Shown: piece by piece, positions 63,009-64,000 of the stretch
Position numbering within the stretch: the stretch's first letter is position 1
Layout of the letters: every line of letters begins with the position of its first letter
NCBI RefSeq assembly: GCF_006438955.1
Contig: NZ_RCZK01000001.1
Span: forward strand, 186,001-250,000
DNA length: 64,000 nucleotides
DNA from: Sphingomonas oligophenolica
GTDB lineage: Bacteria > Pseudomonadota > Alphaproteobacteria > Sphingomonadales > Sphingomonadaceae
Direction of reading: 5' to 3'
Position numbers and translations under genes: made by a program
Notes under the pieces: model-generated
What the model was told of the DNA's origin: nothing
The model's input: the letters and a program-made list of their open reading frames with translations, nothing else
Databases searched by the model: none

Positions 63009-64000
63009 CGGCGGAATTTGGCCACGTCCTTTGCCAGCGCGGCTATCGCTTCGGTGCGCAGCGGCCATTGTTCGCCGGGGAAGTAATTGACCATGATCGT
63101 GCCGCGCGCGCGCTTGGCGGGATCGACGAACGCGGTCGTTCCCGCCGCGCCACCCCAGCCATAGGTACCCTTCGACGGGAAGCCGCCGGGGCCGTCGGTG
63201 AGATAGACCGTGCCGCCCGCGCCGAAGCCGATCTCCGCCGCCGCGGGGCGCGTCGTGCCGCCCCCGGTCGATCCGTTGCCGTTGGCGTTGCCGAGGCCGG
63301 GAAATTTCACCCCGTTGGGAAGCAGGTTCGACATCATCAGCTTTGCGGTTTCGGTCTTCATGACGCGCACGCCATCGAGCGTGCCGTCATGCTGGAGCAT
63401 GTCGAGGAAGCGATCGTAATCACGCGCGCTCATGACGAGCCCTGCGCCGCCATAGGGAAAGCTCGGCGCACGGGTGTAGGGCGAGGTCGCGGGAGGATCG
63501 AACGGCACCATCTGGTCGCCGACGAACGCGACGGTGGTGGCGAGTCGCTTTACGTCGCGCTGCGGCACCGTCCAGAAGCTCGACTGCATCTTCAGCGGCG
63601 CGAAGATTCGGGTGTTGACGAATTGGTCGAACGGCATCCCCGACGCGACCTCGATCACCCGGCCCATCACGTCGAGCCCAATCGAATAATGCCATTTGGT
63701 GCCGGGTTGATAAACCAGCGGGACGGTCGCGACGCGGTTCGCGAATTCCTCGAGCGTGGCGGGGCGGGCCTTGCGCGCCTGTGCCTCCGTCGCCGCATTG
63801 ACCTCGCCGGGAAGGATGCCCTTGGCCTCGTACAGCTTGAGCAGCGGCCCCTTGGCGCTGATGTTGTAGCCGAGGCCAGAGGTATGCGTCAGCAGTTCGC
63901 GGATCGTGATCTCGCTCTTGGCGGGAACCGCGGCGAGGCTGGTGTCGGGATCGGTCAGCACCGTCATCGTCTTGAACGCGGGGATGTATTTGCTGACCGG
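63005..64000 (-). CDS. Serine hydrolase of the beta-lactamase/class C family (cut by window edge)
   Basis: At least 331 residues seen; the gene continues past the right edge. Seen: T-H-T-S-G-L-G-Y, H-Y-S-I-G-L-D-V-M-G, G-G-A-G-L-V-M-S-A-R-D-Y, typical of the class C beta-lactamase-related esterase/peptidase clan. The catalytic S-x-x-K lies in the part beyond the edge and cannot be checked. Downstream gene nudC overlaps by 4 bases. Confidence 0.85.
   Translation of the reverse strand, partial: PVSKYIPAFKTMTVLTDPDTSLAAVPAKSEITIRELLTHTSGLGYNISAKGPLLKLYEAKGILPGEVNAATEAQARKARPATLEEFANRVATVPLVYQPGTKWHYSIGLDVMGRVIEVASGMPFDQFVNTRIFAPLKMQSSFWTVPQRDVKRLATTVAFVGDQMVPFDPPATSPYTRAPSFPYGGAGLVMSARDYDRFLDMLQHDGTLDGVRVMKTETAKLMMSNLLPNGVKFPGLGNANGNGSTGGGTTRPAAAEIGFGAGGTVYLTDGPGGFPSKGTYGWGGAAGTTAFVDPAKRARGTIMVNYFPGEQWPLRTEAIAALAKDVAKFRR

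Noticed and set aside
1..64000. tRNA or rRNA genes
   Set aside because: Gaps were read for cloverleaf-like and rRNA-like patterns; none was convincing. A covariance-model scan would be needed to exclude a missed tRNA.

Overview
The window is a gene-dense, high-GC stretch of an alphaproteobacterial chromosome, most likely from a Sphingomonas-like member of the Sphingomonadales. The basis is the combination of 5-aminolevulinate synthase (C4 haem pathway), an archaeal-type class I lysyl-tRNA synthetase, a MipZ-type division ATPase, ProS of the short type, cytochrome c of the CycM type and several small proteins typical of sphingomonads. This is family-level recognition by eye; no database search was run.

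Layout. 1-2.4 kb: arginine genes argD-argF (minus strand; argF is cut by the left edge) and a small exported protein. 2.4-10.4 kb: proS, an EamA transporter, a TlpA-like lipoprotein, then a plus-strand operon argH-lipoprotein-lysA-cysG(N)-corA whose genes overlap by a few bases. 10.4-26.4 kb: a long minus-strand flagellar cluster, read in the order sigma-54 activator-fliE-F-G-H-I-J-K-L-M-N-O-P-Q-R-flhB-fliD-fliS. It encodes the basal body MS ring, switch, export apparatus, hook-length control, filament cap and flagellin chaperone. The single flagellin gene is divergent at 26.6 kb and ends at a strong terminator.

27.7-43.1 kb: a small membrane protein, an nhaA-acetylpolyamine amidohydrolase-MFS operon, a DUF389 membrane protein, class I lysS, a TonB-like protein, the nitrogen pair glnK-amtB with a perfect-consensus sigma-54 promoter, a ccdAB toxin-antitoxin pair whose toxin carries a nonsense codon, an M42 peptidase, tldD, a DUF3224 protein and a zf-CHCC protein. 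43.3-44.2 kb: an ABC ATPase without an adjacent permease. 44.2-47.5 kb: a gene-poor accessory islet with looser codon use, copies of a degenerate dispersed repeat, a TMEM175-type channel gene, a sphingomonad membrane protein and a frameshifted DUF4440 gene.

47.5-64 kb: housekeeping again. nadB; a mipZ-DnaJ-like-phosphomannomutase operon; panC; a Sel1-like protein; topA; dprA-plsY; murI; hemA (ALAS); a cytochrome c; pheA; nudC; and a serine hydrolase cut by the right edge.

Scattered through the gaps are several families of imperfect palindromic elements (REP/MITE-like): three copies of one family, two of a second, and three single long palindromes. One of them appears to be inserted in frame inside the cysG-like gene. 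I found no tRNA, rRNA, CRISPR array, prophage or insertion-sequence transposase. The most interesting items are the element inside the siroheme gene, the nonsense-mutated ccdB, the dispersed repeat islet at 44-47.5 kb and the sigma-54 wiring of nitrogen and flagellar genes.
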